The notes under the pieces are model-generated. The model was given only the letters and a program-made list of their open reading frames with translations, made no database searches and was not told where the DNA came from. The translations under genes were made by a program, and so were the position numbers. DNA of 64,000 bases from Turritopsis dohrnii (lineage: Eukaryota; Cnidaria; Hydrozoa; Anthoathecata; Oceaniidae). Shown piece by piece: positions 29,886-42,800 of this stretch (within the stretch, counting starts at the first letter, position 1; each line of letters begins with the position of its first letter). The stretch lies in contig BQMF02000136.1 of assembly GCA_027922465.2 (NCBI GenBank), positions 310,001 through 374,000 on the forward strand. The letters are read 5' to 3'.

Positions 29886-31653
29886 TGACTGTCCATGGGA
29901 AAAAAAGTACATTCGATTTTACCAATATGCGCAAATTACCGGTAATTTTACCGGTAACTTAAGATTTTTTTAACGATTACCGGTAATTATAATTTTTTAT
30001 CGATAAATTTACCGCTTTACCGATAATTACCGGTATCGTAATGTAATGTGAAAAAATACCTAATGTGATTTACCGGTAGCGTCTCAGACGTAAGGTAAAG
30101 TGGCTAATCGATAGCGATAACATGTTTTCGAAAAATGTTAATGTTTGTTTATACTAATTCCGCCATTTTTAAGACCCGGTCAAGTCATAAATTACCTAAT
30201 CGTTGGTTGTTAAAATGTGTTTCTTTTTTGTATCCATTCATGATGAAGTAATTGACGTCAATAAACTCTGAAACGAAACAAATCACCTGCTCATGAATTA
30301 GACGGTTGAAAGATCTTTTAAAAGAAAGGATGATGTGTCGAAAATTTATTAATGATTTTTTTCTTCATAGGTTTTAAATCTTCCATTTAAAATGACTGCG
30401 TTATTCAATCTTATTATAATAAGCAGGGAAATTTTTCTAACAGCCCTTTGGTAATCTATACTCTTTTTATGTATATATTACAGGTAACATTCGTTTGTGT
30501 ATCAAAATCAACTTGTTTTACCTGGTTCTCATTCAGCTGAAAATAAGAGATACAACAGTTTGTTCGAAATTTGGCAATAATAAAAACCGTCCGCTTGAAT
30601 TCTACTAAGTTATTTTTGTAAATCCCATACGAAAACTTTTATTTTTATTTTCCTCAGGGATCATAATCGCAACGTTTTTAGTGATCTTTATTGACTTTTG
30701 TAACTTTATTCAGATAATATTCTGATAAATAGTGAATTTGGGAAAAGACAAATGAAAACATTTTAACGTTGGCTTGACGAGTTGCAGTTCTCTTTTGAAA
30801 TACTCACCTTCGTTTAAACATTAATACTACCTGTTTCCTACAGTTTTTCATCATAAGGTTTACGTGGAAGATTGTCTGAAAGCTCAGGGCTCCAAAACTC
30901 TCCCATGTCCTGGCTGTAAAGCTTGCGTGGGTGCGCACTCTTCTCGCAGTAGTCAATGTTGATGATGGACAGTCGGAAAACCTGTGGCAAGGTTCCAAAT
31001 GGTAGTTCCTCTGTCCGTTCGAGTCTCATTGTCATACAACAGTCGAGCATAAGAGTGTTAGCATGAAGTGATGGAACCGACGTAATTTTCCTTGTACAAC
31101 CTTTCGAAGACCTTTACTGCAATAGCATTAATATTTTAGTCAAAAGATCCTGGGAACTAAATGTTAAAATTTGGTTTCATACTACTACAAAAACATGTAC
31201 ACGAGAAAACATTAGGAAGATCGTTTATTTTCTTTGCAGTGCATATTCATCTAAAAACATTCGATTACTGAACATTCGATGTGAATTCTTTGACGACTTT
31301 TAAGTATCCCGGAGGTAAAATGATTTTCAAATTATTACGCTACGGTAACGTATAACACCATATATAAACGATAACTTAGGCATAATAGCTCTTAAAGCTA
31401 GCTCTTTTCTCGTTTTAAAAACTACCATAGTTCACACTTTACCAATAAAATTAGATCGATTTAGATTTACCGGTAAATTTACCGATAAAAGTATTGATCA
31501 ATTTGTGTACCGGTAATTACCGATAATATAATTAGTTTACCGGTATAATAAAAATTTTACCGGTAAAAATATCGATATTACATCTTTAGCGGTAAAAATA
31601 CCGGTATATTTTACCGGTAAAATGAAATGTACTTTTTTTCCCATGGACGGTCA
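29886..31653. mobile_element. 1768-bp nested transposon with ACCGGTAA subterminal repeats
   Basis: Its ends are TGACTGTCCATGGG and, at right, the complement of TGACCGTCCATGGG. The match continues through AAAAAAAGTACATT with that single mismatch. CAAATG flanks both sides (29880-29885 and 31654-31659), and removing one copy plus the insert restores the arm of the outer element. Next to both ends lie many copies of TTACCGGTAA (29936-30075 and 31463-31622). The centre holds a more GC-rich stretch with a 70-codon minus-strand frame (30838-31050). Confidence 0.88.
30838..31140 (-). other. coding-like stretch inside the nested transposon
   Basis: A 70-codon frame on the minus strand (30838-31050) reads MLDCCMTMRLERTEELPFGT at its start and ends NLPRKPYDEKL. 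The frame stays open upstream to a TAA at about 31114, next to an AG acceptor-like site. It is clearly more GC-rich than its surroundings. I do not recognise the family. It may be an exon of the element's own protein or a captured host exon. Confidence 0.3.
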
Positions 31654-31889
31654 CAAATGATACACCAAAATGTAGGTAAATGATTCCTCTATTCAGAAAT
31701 AAAAAACACTAGCTTTCATAATTAGTCAATTGAAAGATACGTTTTGTGAAACAACGGTACTTTTTTTTGACTCACCCGGTATTCTCTCTTCCCTAATATT
31801 GTGGCTGTTTCTGGTTCGGTTGTGCTGAATGTATAGCTAACGTTTCAGTTTCCCACTGATCTCCGACGATGGCGTTGTATTGACCCTCC

Positions 31890-33230
31890 CAGTGCCGTAG
31901 ACATGAAATGTTTTTAGGGGGGCCCTGATGCTTAGTATCTAAGGAGGCCCCACCATGGTTGGGGCAGAGGGGCCCGAAAATTTTTGGGATTTTATATCCT
32001 CTAGATTAGCTAAAACTGCATTTCCGAAAGTCAATTTTAAACAATAGGATATCCAAAATGACATGAAATTCTAGTATATTTTCAAGTTTCTAAGACAATC
32101 TTTGTTATAAACTCTGCATATATCCCATTACATTTTTGATAAGTACTACGATGGATATTGAAACAAAAATAGTAGCAAATGCTTTATAGCGCGAAGTGTC
32201 CAAATATGTTTTTTCTTGTGTCGTATTTGTCGATGAACTCATTCGCAACAGCATCTTTGTGGATGTGAAGAACGAGTAAGTTATTGAGGTGGGAGTCTGT
32301 GGTGGTTGACCGGAGATAGGTTTTCACTCGTTTTAATGCAGAAAATGATCATTCACTGATGGCGTTGGTAGCAGGCATTACAAGGATGAGCTTAGCAATT
32401 TTGACGACTTGGTTCAGTAATGCATTCTGAGAGTGATCCAAGCGCTTGAAAAAAGAAATCAGGTCTTCAATAGTGAACCTTTGAGTATCGTATCCAAGGG
32501 ATGTTGCTACTGTAGGGAGTAGATCGATCTGTGTTCGTGCTAAAGATTGGTCGATATCTCCAGCGTAAAAGCTGCAAATCCCTTCGAGGTGGTCTTCCCA
32601 TGGCTCTCCTTTCATCGATTTAAGAAGCACTTTCTGGAGGTCGATGTAAATTTTGTAGTCAGGTTGGTCAAACCTTTGCTCGATACAGTTGATCGTGCGA
32701 CCAAAGGCTTCAAAATAGATTTGGCGGTATCGATCTTTTGGTGTGTCATGGAAATGATAGGTATCTTGTGGGTTGGACGTATTTTGGAAATAATCAGGCA
32801 TTTTTACCTTTCCGTTATTGTTAACCAATTTGTTATAAAACTGTTTTTCTTTGACATCTTTTCACATCAAAAAACTTCGCTTACTTTATTTTTGCACATA
32901 GACACTGCACACAGACGACACGTATCAAAAAATAATTTTGATTTTTCTTTTCGAAAGTTTTCTGCAATATTGCGACTTCTTTTTCTCTTTTGTTGACAGA
33001 AAGTTTCTTTCCTCTTTGAATCACCATAATGCAATACTTGCTGCATTGATTTATCCTGTTGTTTCGTTGTGTCGCGCGTGTCACTTCAAATGTGCAGTAA
33101 AAGGGGGAAATATTAAGCAAATATAAAGGAAATCAGGAAATGCAGACAACTCGAGAAGAAAACTTTATTTCTGATCTAAATCTAAAAAAACCCCATAATC
33201 TGAAAAAATTTTTGGGTGTCTACGGCACTG
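31890..33230. mobile_element. 1.34-kb hAT element with a dead transposase fragment
   Basis: Terminal inverted repeats CAGTGCCGTAGACA bound the element. CCTCC occurs directly outside both ends, which may be the remains of an 8-bp duplication. The hAT type is supported by the coding remnant at 32200-32828. Confidence 0.8.
32200..32828 (-). pseudogene. hAT transposase C-terminal fragment, broken by a stop
   Basis: A 159-codon minus-strand frame (32349-32828) contains YRQIYFEAFGRTINCIEQRF and ends in PATNAISE before TGA. Past this stop the same frame continues as SFSALKRVKTYLRSTTTDSH, LNNLLVLHIHKD and FIDKYDT to about 32200. This is the hAT dimerisation region (NAxSERSFSxLKRVKTYLRS), best known from ZMYM1- and THAP0-like transposases. 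The TGA stands where the family has Arg, so one C-to-T change explains it. The N-terminal two thirds, including most of the catalytic core, are missing. Confidence 0.85.
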
Positions 33231-33807
33231 CCTCCTATTTTAACGTACTACTTTATTTAAAAGCTCCGAGATGGAGAAACAGTGCAGATTAAACGAACTT
33301 CATCATTGAAAAGAAATATTCAGAAGGAACATTATGTGCGTGTTTACACTACCTGTTTATTTTCATGAAATGTATATAAAATAAACAATAGTTATTTATA
33401 TCTATGTTTTTAAAAACTGTTCCACAAATGAAGATATCCATTTATTTTGATTCTGTTTGTTGCCTTAGAATCTTTTTATATGCCAACTTTTCCTGTACTT
33501 GACAAAGTGAATTCAAATCATTTCATATCTAAGTTAATTGACTTATTAAAATACTACAACAAGGCTGTAAACTTTCTTTTGTTCACCTTGAAACTGTTCT
33601 TTAAGGTAAAGATGTTTTGAAAAGTTTTTCTGTGCTTTAGTACCGGAGTGCGGCATTTCCATAAAGGTATTTTTGGGTTTATGGTGTTGCAATCATTTTA
33701 GTGCCATAAGGCTCTTGTTACTGATTCTGTTCTATGATAATTTCGATTTTATATATCTTAGCATTTTCAACATCAAAAATTTATTTTTAGATATTGAAAT
33801 AAAGGAG

Positions 33808-36800
33808 ATGTTTCATTTAAACTACAATGCACTGGCTTACTCATCTACAACATTGGGAGCTGTGCTCATGAACTCAGTGTTTCAATTTTACTATGTGAAG
33901 TTGTTTGTTTCACATTACAAGTATGTTACTTAATTTACAAAATTAAAAAAATCCCTTCATAAAATCATCAGAAAAGTCTATGTTTTTAAATCCATACATC
34001 ATAACCTTTCATAGAATAACAATAAAATTTATAATTACTACAAGACTTAATTTTAACTATTAGTTGATTATGTTATACTGATTTCCAAAATGGTTTTATG
34101 CTTGTTCAAAAAGACCTTGAGGAAACTTTGATTTTATGGTATTATTTTAGAAAAGTATTGTAAAATTTTATTTAGGATATCAACTTCTTGGTTTAATGCA
34201 GTTCAAATCATTTATATGATTTGGAATGCCATTAATGATCCTCTTTTTGGGTATTTTCAGGTATATTTTTATATTTAATTTGTTTTTTATGAAGGCAGCC
34301 AAATAAAGAAAATTCATTGTATATACTTATTGCATAATTTTTGTAGGACCACTCTAACTTGCACTGTTTGAAGCACCGACGATTGAATATCCTTTATGGA
34401 GCACCATTTTTTGTTTTGAGGTAAAATATTACAAATAGAAACTCACCATAATTTTTTTAAACAAAAGTAAAAACAATATTTCTGCAGAATATCTTGTCAA
34501 CTGAATTATTGCATGATAGCTGCAACTTCTTCAATAAAAATTTTCTTTTCAGCTTTTTAATCCCATGGTTTGGATGGGCTAATGATGCAAGTTGGATTGT
34601 TGGTGTACATTTGCTGGTGTGTTTGTGTGTTTACGATAGTCTATTTACATTTGGTAAGTTGTCCTAATGTGATGCTGATAGAATGAAATCAAATAGTGCA
34701 GCAGTGGATCTGGAGTGTAGTCACAACTTATGGAAACACATTGACATGATTTTTAAAGTCAATCTATTTTACCGATAGGATTGTCTGAATGTTTTGGTTT
34801 TTTTTATAACTAAATTTTATAGCACACTCTTGCAAATTGTGACTACCCTCTACATCTGCTGCAGTAGTGTGGTAGACATAGGTCGCAAAATTAAAATGTC
34901 CTACCTGACAGAAGTATTCCTGAGCATACTACTACTGACAAACCTTTAAAGTGGACACCTCTTTAAAGTGGGCAATTTTTTTGGCCAGGAAGAAACCCTC
35001 TTGTTGCACCCTCTATAAGGCATTGAATAAGTATATTTCTTTGAAGATTTTTTTGAATTTTGAAAGAGATGGTTCTGATTATTTAAGGTTATGGCTCGCT
35101 TTAGTTTTATTAGCTCAATGCAGTTTATTTGCTGAAATATCAAGAAACCCAGCAGAAAGGCAAACATTGTTTATCTACAGGTATGCCCTTCTTGATTTCA
35201 ATACTAGAAGATCAAGGATATTTTTGCCAACAAGAAGATTGGCGAGCAATAGATGCTGACTAATCATTTCATGCTTGTAGGCATTTTGTTTTAGTCAAGT
35301 TGCTTCCATTCTGGGAACTGTGGGTATTTTCATTGCTGAGGTCTCATCAAAACAGGTATGTTTATATTCTTAAAGTTTTTATGTCTCAATTAGTAAATGG
35401 AGAGATTTTCTTGTGGATTTACTTTTACAAGTTATTCATGTGGTTTTTATTTCATTAATTCGCTATTTTGTACTTTTTGAACAGGTTTGATTCAAATCTG
35501 TTGATTTATTTTCATACATTTGGGAAAATGATTTATCCTTTACAGTTGATGAAATCATTTTTGAAAAACTTGTTCAATAATTCAAGTAAAATTTCTCTCT
35601 CCCAATACTTGCCCAGCAAAATTTTTCTCTCTAAAACAGTCATAATTTGATGATTATGGTATTGCCTATTAACAAATGGTTTATGTCTTCAGATGAAAAA
35701 TATTCTTGGCTTACAACTGACCTGTGTTGGTATTGCAATCGTTAGTTTGGTATTGTTCATTTATTCTGGCAAGAATATAATGGTTGAAGTCAACCGAACC
35801 GATGCTGATAAAATTGTCGAAGGTCAATATTATAAAAAAACACATTCTTTGGAATAACGTTTAACTAAAGCAGTAAACTTGTGCACTTTGAATATTCCTA
35901 GATGATGGAAATTGGAATACTGCAATCAATACAACTTTCCAAATCATGCGAAATAAGAATTTCGGTGAGTGAAAAATTTTAGTGGAATCTTTAAAGAGGG
36001 GTTTACATGTAAAGATTCTTGAAAATTTTTTCTTTTAAACAGGTGTTTTAATGCTTAAAATTTAAATTGTACTCCAAAAAGTCCAGTTTCAGAGTCTCAA
36101 ATTATTAATTATTCATGACTGCATTGACTTTTTGATGTACAATTTAAATTCAAAGCCTGAAAGCAGCAGCTCAAAAGAAAATTTTTCAAGAATTTTTATG
36201 TGTAAACTCCCCTTAAGTACTGGATTAACTTTATCTATAATAATATCTAACAAAATTTTTTTTGTAGTCTGTTTCGTGGTGATGAACTTTTGTCAGGTAT
36301 GTAATCCACACTTCTTTATGGAACTTTTTGTGTTTTTTAAATGGTGTGGAGTGGGGAGGATGTTACTTTCTATTAAGAAGGTAGGTAGTCAAGCAATGAA
36401 ATGATTGAGAAAAAAATCTGTAAACAAATGCAAAAACCTGCAATAGTACCTCTAAGGAAACACGTTTTTCTCTGTTATAGGTTTTTCATTCAACTTATTG
36501 TGCAAACTTCTTTAGTATCTTTCGTGAGCAACTGGTTGGACCAGATGCATTGCCACAGGTTTTTGAACTTTGTTGTCCTCAATCACTCTGAAAAAAGTTT
36601 TGGTTCATCTTCTATCATTTCTTCTAGTTAGTGCAAAATATTGGAGCTGGTGCTGCGTTCATGCTGCCTCCGGTAAGTCCTGAATGACAGAGTTTTATGC
36701 TTATGGAAAAAGATAACTATTGTAGCATTTAAAGTTTGGTTTGTTCTAAAATGAATACAAAAAATGCAGTTTTTTTTTCTTGAGAGTCATTTTGGTTAAC

Positions 36801-39800
36801 ACATGATGTTTCAATCAATGATGAAAGGTTGCAATTTTTTTTATTTTTTTGCAGATTATAGTACTAATGAGCCAGCCATCAATCACCAAGTATGGTTCCT
36901 ATTGGCTGATTTATTATTCGTTCTTTGTGAAGGTTAGAAGTGTTCCTTGTTATTTTAGAGTCTAAAAGAATTATGAAGTAAAAGATGAAAAGTTTTTTAA
37001 TTATAACTGGTTTTAATAACTAACTTGCCAAAAAATGGCGCTAGAAACTTCTTCAAACGAAAATTGTTTACGGTTGTAACGGTAATCTAACGTTATCAAA
37101 ATCTGCTGGACGATCACTAATGATTAATATCAACATTTCTTAGGTTCAAAATGAAACGTTTACAACGTTTGCACACATGACAAGAAAACGTTTTTTCCTT
37201 ACTGAGAAATGTTTTTCAACAAAGTGAAAAGCGTTTAAACATTTTATAACGTTTAATCCCCTTTGACAGTCACAAGACCTTGTAAAAGCTACACTGCATC
37301 CTCAATTATCCGGACTGGTAGGACATCAGAGTTTGAAAACATATTCAGATAATCAAAAAATGCTGGATAATCCAAAGTTACAGAATGCTTATTTGTTTGG
37401 TCCAGATTTTATATTTTCTTCATTGTTATACTTTAACCTTTACTTTAAAAACTCTTTAGATAAGTATTTTTCCTGAAACATTTTTTTACGCAATCTTTGA
37501 ATTTGTTACTATCTAAAGTTTACTTGAAAAAGATCGAAAAAATATAAAAATACACAATCTGATGCTCGGTTAATGGAGAACGCACTGTATGAACAAGATG
37601 CTGTACTGCTCTTTAGAACATATCTCTTGAACATGATTTCCAGTGATAGACGGATGAGCTTGTTTTATCAGTGGTAGTTGTTTGGCTTTTAAAATGGATT
37701 CCTAGTTACCAAGGTACCTATGAAAATAAGTTATAATGCTGGAGATCCATAAAAAGTAATGGCCCTGTCCATTTCTTGATATATAAGACATATAAGACAA
37801 GGAATCTAACATTTCCAGTCTGGGGATGGAGGAAGTGAGGGAGTGCAAATTCTAACGCACTCTAAGTTGAAACATAGAGTTCTGAGAGAATTTTAAAAAT
37901 GTATTTTATAACTTAACAAATATTCTTTTCTAGATCTTCATGGGTTTGATGTTGTACATCGTGGGTTACACATCGCCTGTCTTAATAACTCTTTTCATGA
38001 TTTTAGATAGGTAAAATTAAGTTTACTTCAAAGCCAACGTCTGTTTCCTGTATGTGTTTTACTTGAAAGCCAATGTTTATTTCCTTTTTTTCTTGTAGTT
38101 CCTTCGTTGGTGCTGCGTTCAGTTTGTTTAACCTATCTCTATCAGACATCATCGATGACGATGAGAAGCTCAATAAGAGAAGGTAACCGCCCACCGCCCT
38201 CTGAATTCAATTTCCAACCATGGTATACATCCTTTGGAAATAATAAATATTAGTGGTAACACATAGTGTACTATATTTTAGTTTTAATTTCTTAATTTCT
38301 TTCGTTTCTTGGTCCGTACATACTGTTAACAAGCGTGCAATGGTGACCTTTTATACCTACTGATTCAGATTTTATTCTAAATACAATTGACACATTTTAT
38401 ATACATATAGCCTGTGTTATACGAACAATAAAGACAACAGCTTGTTTAACGAATTTTCGTCATCTAAGGGAGTGATGATATAGAGCTTTTCATCTAAGGG
38501 AGTGATGATATAGAGCTTTTCATCCCGGCAGGGCGAGACGAGACGTTTTGACGAGATCTTAGCTTTTATGCAATTCTCACTAGATTATTATTTTTTGATC
38601 ATATGGAAAACAAAAAAAATCACTCTGTCCGGTTAAGCGGGATCTTGTTTATTTTTGCCGGGATCCCGCTTAGGCGAGGTGTTTTTTTCCATATGATCAC
38701 AGTTATCCCGTCTTGCCGGGACGAGATAATATTTCACGCCTGCGCAGTAATTACAATTTTTATATAAGCAATAACATAAAAACTTCTCGGGATGATTTTC
38801 ATACCGGCAAGACGGGACAAAAATTTCATATGATCGCAATGCAAAACTGCCCTGGGACAATATTGTCATCCCGCTCTGCCGGGATAAAAAACTTCATATG
38901 ATCAGCCCCTAACTAGACTTCACCAGGTTAAAATAATACTCTATTATATGTTTTTTTTATATTTTAATAAATGTCATATTTTGAATGAATCATATAATGG
39001 CTTTTTACTCAATGTTTGAGACTTCTTTATCTATAACTGATGGGTAGAGTATATGTATGTGACAGGATTCAAACATTACATTATTACGGTGAAAACACTT
39101 ACAAAAGTATTTGAACAAATGAGGCCTAGCCCGAACCTTACCCTCGCTAACCCAGACACGTTTTACAAGATTTACATCGTAAAGTCTGATGTTTGAATCC
39201 TGTCCCATAAACCGTATCCTAATCGAACATCTTTATACGTCATTGAGATATGCGAAGCATAATTTGGGCGTTAAAAGGTCTTAGGCTTATTAATGTGTTC
39301 TGAAACATAGTGGATGAGGGAGGAGTTAGGTTGGTGATAGAAGGCTTTCGTTTTTAGCCACCCTGTATCATCGATGGTGTTTGGATTGAACGCCCTGGTA
39401 ACAAAACCCGCCCAGTCCGTTGCGCCGATGCTGGTTGTTTATATTCTGAAACTGCACGGCTATGAGGTTTGTTTTCAAACTTTAAATTTAGAATTTAAAA
39501 TTCTGCATTAATCATTATTTAAAAACAGTGTTATTGGAAATATACAACGTATGGTAATAATTTATTGATGACGTAATAATGTATGCATTAAATGTTAATC
39601 AGTTGATTTGCATATATAATTGCCATGACAACTATTTGTATATTAAACATAAAGTGTCAGTCATTGAATTTGTCGTTCATAAAAAAGAAAAACTTTCAAG
39701 GAGCATTTCCAACCTGTTCAAACTTCTACTGACAAATCCCATCAAGTGTTTGAAGTTGATTCTGGTGAAGATTATACTACTTGTGGTTTGCAGTGAAAAA

Positions 39801-42800
39801 GATCGGTATGGCTGAATTTTCAGTTGTCATCAAGAAGAAAGACAGTGATAATCGTCTTATGTTTTACGACGATGACGACGACGATTCTGATGACTCCTAT
39901 CAATATTCAAGCGTAAGGAAACAAAGAGCGAAGAAATCGAAGAAACAAGTTAGCTCTCGCAAGAGCGATAAGTCTAACGATGAATTTCCAGTGTGTCCCG
40001 TTTGTCGTGAAGTATTGGACGGACGAACGAAGCGTGTTTACTCGAAACCGATCAGTACTGACGTCTATTTTCCATTCCTCGATCAAGATGACATCGACGT
40101 GTCGTCGTCGAATAGTAGTCGTGTTCCTAAAGTGAAAATTTGTTTCCCTTGCTACGAACATTTGATGATACAATGGAAGGAATACAACAAAGCTGGTGTG
40201 CCTCAAAATAAACGAAAATACAGAGATCTTCAAGGTAAACATAAGTTTTTCTGTGTGTTCTAGTTGCTTCGCAGATGTTGCAAGAAAAATTCCCAGAAGC
40301 CTGTTCTTCCTGTATTTACAAGTTTGTCACTTTGGTTACGTGAACACCAAGTTGAGTACACCATTGGTTGAAATCGGTCACGTGATCCAAATAAGTACAG
40401 ATACAACATTAACATGGATGAAAAGTTTTGATGACGTTGATTGGTTGATTTTAAGTCCTTCACTTAACCACCATCGATTTAGGAACTGATAATGATTTTC
40501 AACAAAACATAAACACAAACACGCTCGATTTAGGTTGTAGGTTGTTTTTGTATCAAATTCGTTTTTGGATCTATTGAACCAGCTACAAAGTTTCATTTGT
40601 ATGAAGGTGTACTGCACAGACGTTTGGAATAGCAAACCAAAGACCTCAATTTTATGAACAAACCTCTCTGGAGGCTTTATTCAAACGTTTCTGTCAAACC
40701 GTCTTATAGATGATGTTGTTACAAAGGGAATATTAAATTATTGTTTTTTTTATCAGGTAAGAGGATAAAGACTAGTCGTGACAAGCGACGCGAAGAACGA
40801 AAGAAAGTGACGGCCGAACCTGAACCTGAAGCTGAAGGTGATTTGGTTGAAGAAGATTTGGTTAAGGAAGATGTCGAAAAACCACCAGCAGTTGCGTCGA
40901 AAGAAATCGATTCGCGTCGACACAGTGATTTAACTAAACAAGACGAAATGAATGACTTGCTTGCTCAAATCCATGCACACATCGAACTTGTCGAATTCAA
41001 TTCGAATGCTAATTTAGATCGAACGCGAATGGAAATCGAGCATACCATTCGAAAGCATAGCAACAGAATGAAAGACGACATCCAGGGTTTGAAAATCGAA
41101 AACGAAGTGGTTCGAAAACAAGTTGTGCGCATGCGTCGTGAACTGGCAGAAATGAGGATGGAAGTTAGTAAAGATGTCCGGACGGTGAAGAAGAAAGTTT
41201 TGAAAACAGAAAAACAACTTCGGAAGGAGCAAGATAACAACGCAGCTAACATCAAGAAAGCAGAGGAAAGATGGAGAATCTAACGTCGTTAAATATTAAC
41301 GTTTTATATATGATAACAACGATTTATATTTAGTGCATTCTCGATGCAGTAAACATTAAAGGGAGACTATGCAAAGGTCGTTGTATGAAGATTTGGATAT
41401 GCAGAGGAGTTGTATGTCAGGATTTTACATTTTACAAAGATTCTTGAAAAATTTTTCTTTTAAGCTGGTGTTTTAAGGCTTTAAATTTAAATTGTACATC
41501 GAAAAGTCAACGCGGTCATGAATAATTTATGAGTTGAGACTCTGAAATTTCGGGAATCTTTATGTGTAGAACCATTAAAACCATTCATAAATCCGGCTGT
41601 GTCTTTCACTCCACTAATGTTTGAAAATGGTCATTAACTTCTTCCAGCATTCCATCTCAACACGCAGTAATGGAAACAGACTCCCGAAATCAACATACAA
41701 GGATCTTAGTGTTCAATTTGTTACCGGCATTATGAGAAACGAGAATTCGATTCTCAGGTTTAAACGCTCAATAAAAGGTCTTAAATTTTAATAGTGTCTA
41801 CAGGCTGTCTACACTATTTTAGCCATTTTAATTGGATTTCTGTGTATGCAAGAAAGCCACATTATAAATTCTTGTTTTTCTTCTTTAACTGTCCTCCACT
41901 AGTGATCATGATCAATAAAAAACCTTTTTATATTTTTTTTCTTGCTTTTTTATGTAAACGTTGACTATTTTTTGTTTTGAATTAAAGTTTGAAACGCAAA
42001 TTTCTAATGGATTTTTCGCTTTATTATTTTTTTTTTTGAAAAAGTTTTTTTTTCTTTTGGCTCTTACATAATTTGTTTCAGTTCACACATTTCTTTTGTT
42101 TGTAGCAAATACTTTCTGATATTACTTGTTAAGCCTTATTTACACTTTTTGAAAGGTATATTAGCATCAGTGTGACATAGGCATAGTAACAAAGTTTTGC
42201 TTGTTTTTATTAGGCTTGCAATGTATAGCTTGCTGTGTGTACTAATTGGAAGGCTTAGCGCGGGGGCATTTTTAGCTAAAGCCACATGATAGTTTCTAGT
42301 TTACGATCTGTCTGGTGTAAGCGAGTACGTTATTGCGTAATGCCTCGTTTTGTCATACGAAAATAAGAGGCCTTAAATGATCGTGTTTGGTAAGTCAAGA
42401 CAAACATCTGCTATGTATCCATATGACTTTTGATCAAATAGTGAAATATTGTAGAGAACTTGTGTAGGAAAACCATTTTTTTTTGTGTGTATGTGTAGAT
42501 ATATGTAGCAACAAAGTGTATGGTGTGTTTCTTGTTAATTTGTGACCATAGAGACACCACAGAAATATAATATTATCCAATCATATTTCATCGATTTCCT
42601 AGTAAGCAATTAATTATTTTTTGTAGGCTGCAGAGCGTGCACAAAAAACAGGTAAGAATCCGTAGATTTAAACATTTATTTTTATATCCACGCTAGAGAA
42701 CTTTTTACTATTTCGTTTTTTTCGTTTTAGATGCAAGTAATATACAGAGTGCTATGTTCTCCATCATGGTGGGCGTTCCAGTGTTATTGGGCGGTATACA

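Larger units (their letters stand above)
29313..31779. mobile_element. foldback element with about 210-bp inverted repeats, split by a second transposon
   Basis: The element starts and ends with CCGGGTGAGTCAAAAAAAAG and is flanked by TA (29311-29312, 31780-31781). The left arm runs to about 29520. The right arm is the same sequence in reverse, with only scattered mismatches, but is cut at 29886-31653 by another element. Without that insert the element would be about 700 bp: two arms and a loop at about 29525-29800. No transposase gene is present. Confidence 0.88.

Noticed and set aside
33673..33807. Upstream in-frame ATG for MFSD13A
   Set aside because: It would add 45 residues not seen in the family, and TTTTTAG at 33784-33790 looks like an acceptor for a 5' UTR exon.
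39781..39807. Upstream ATG extending the nested gene by nine codons
   Set aside because: The bases TTTGCAG at 39787-39793 look like a splice acceptor, so this ATG is probably intronic.
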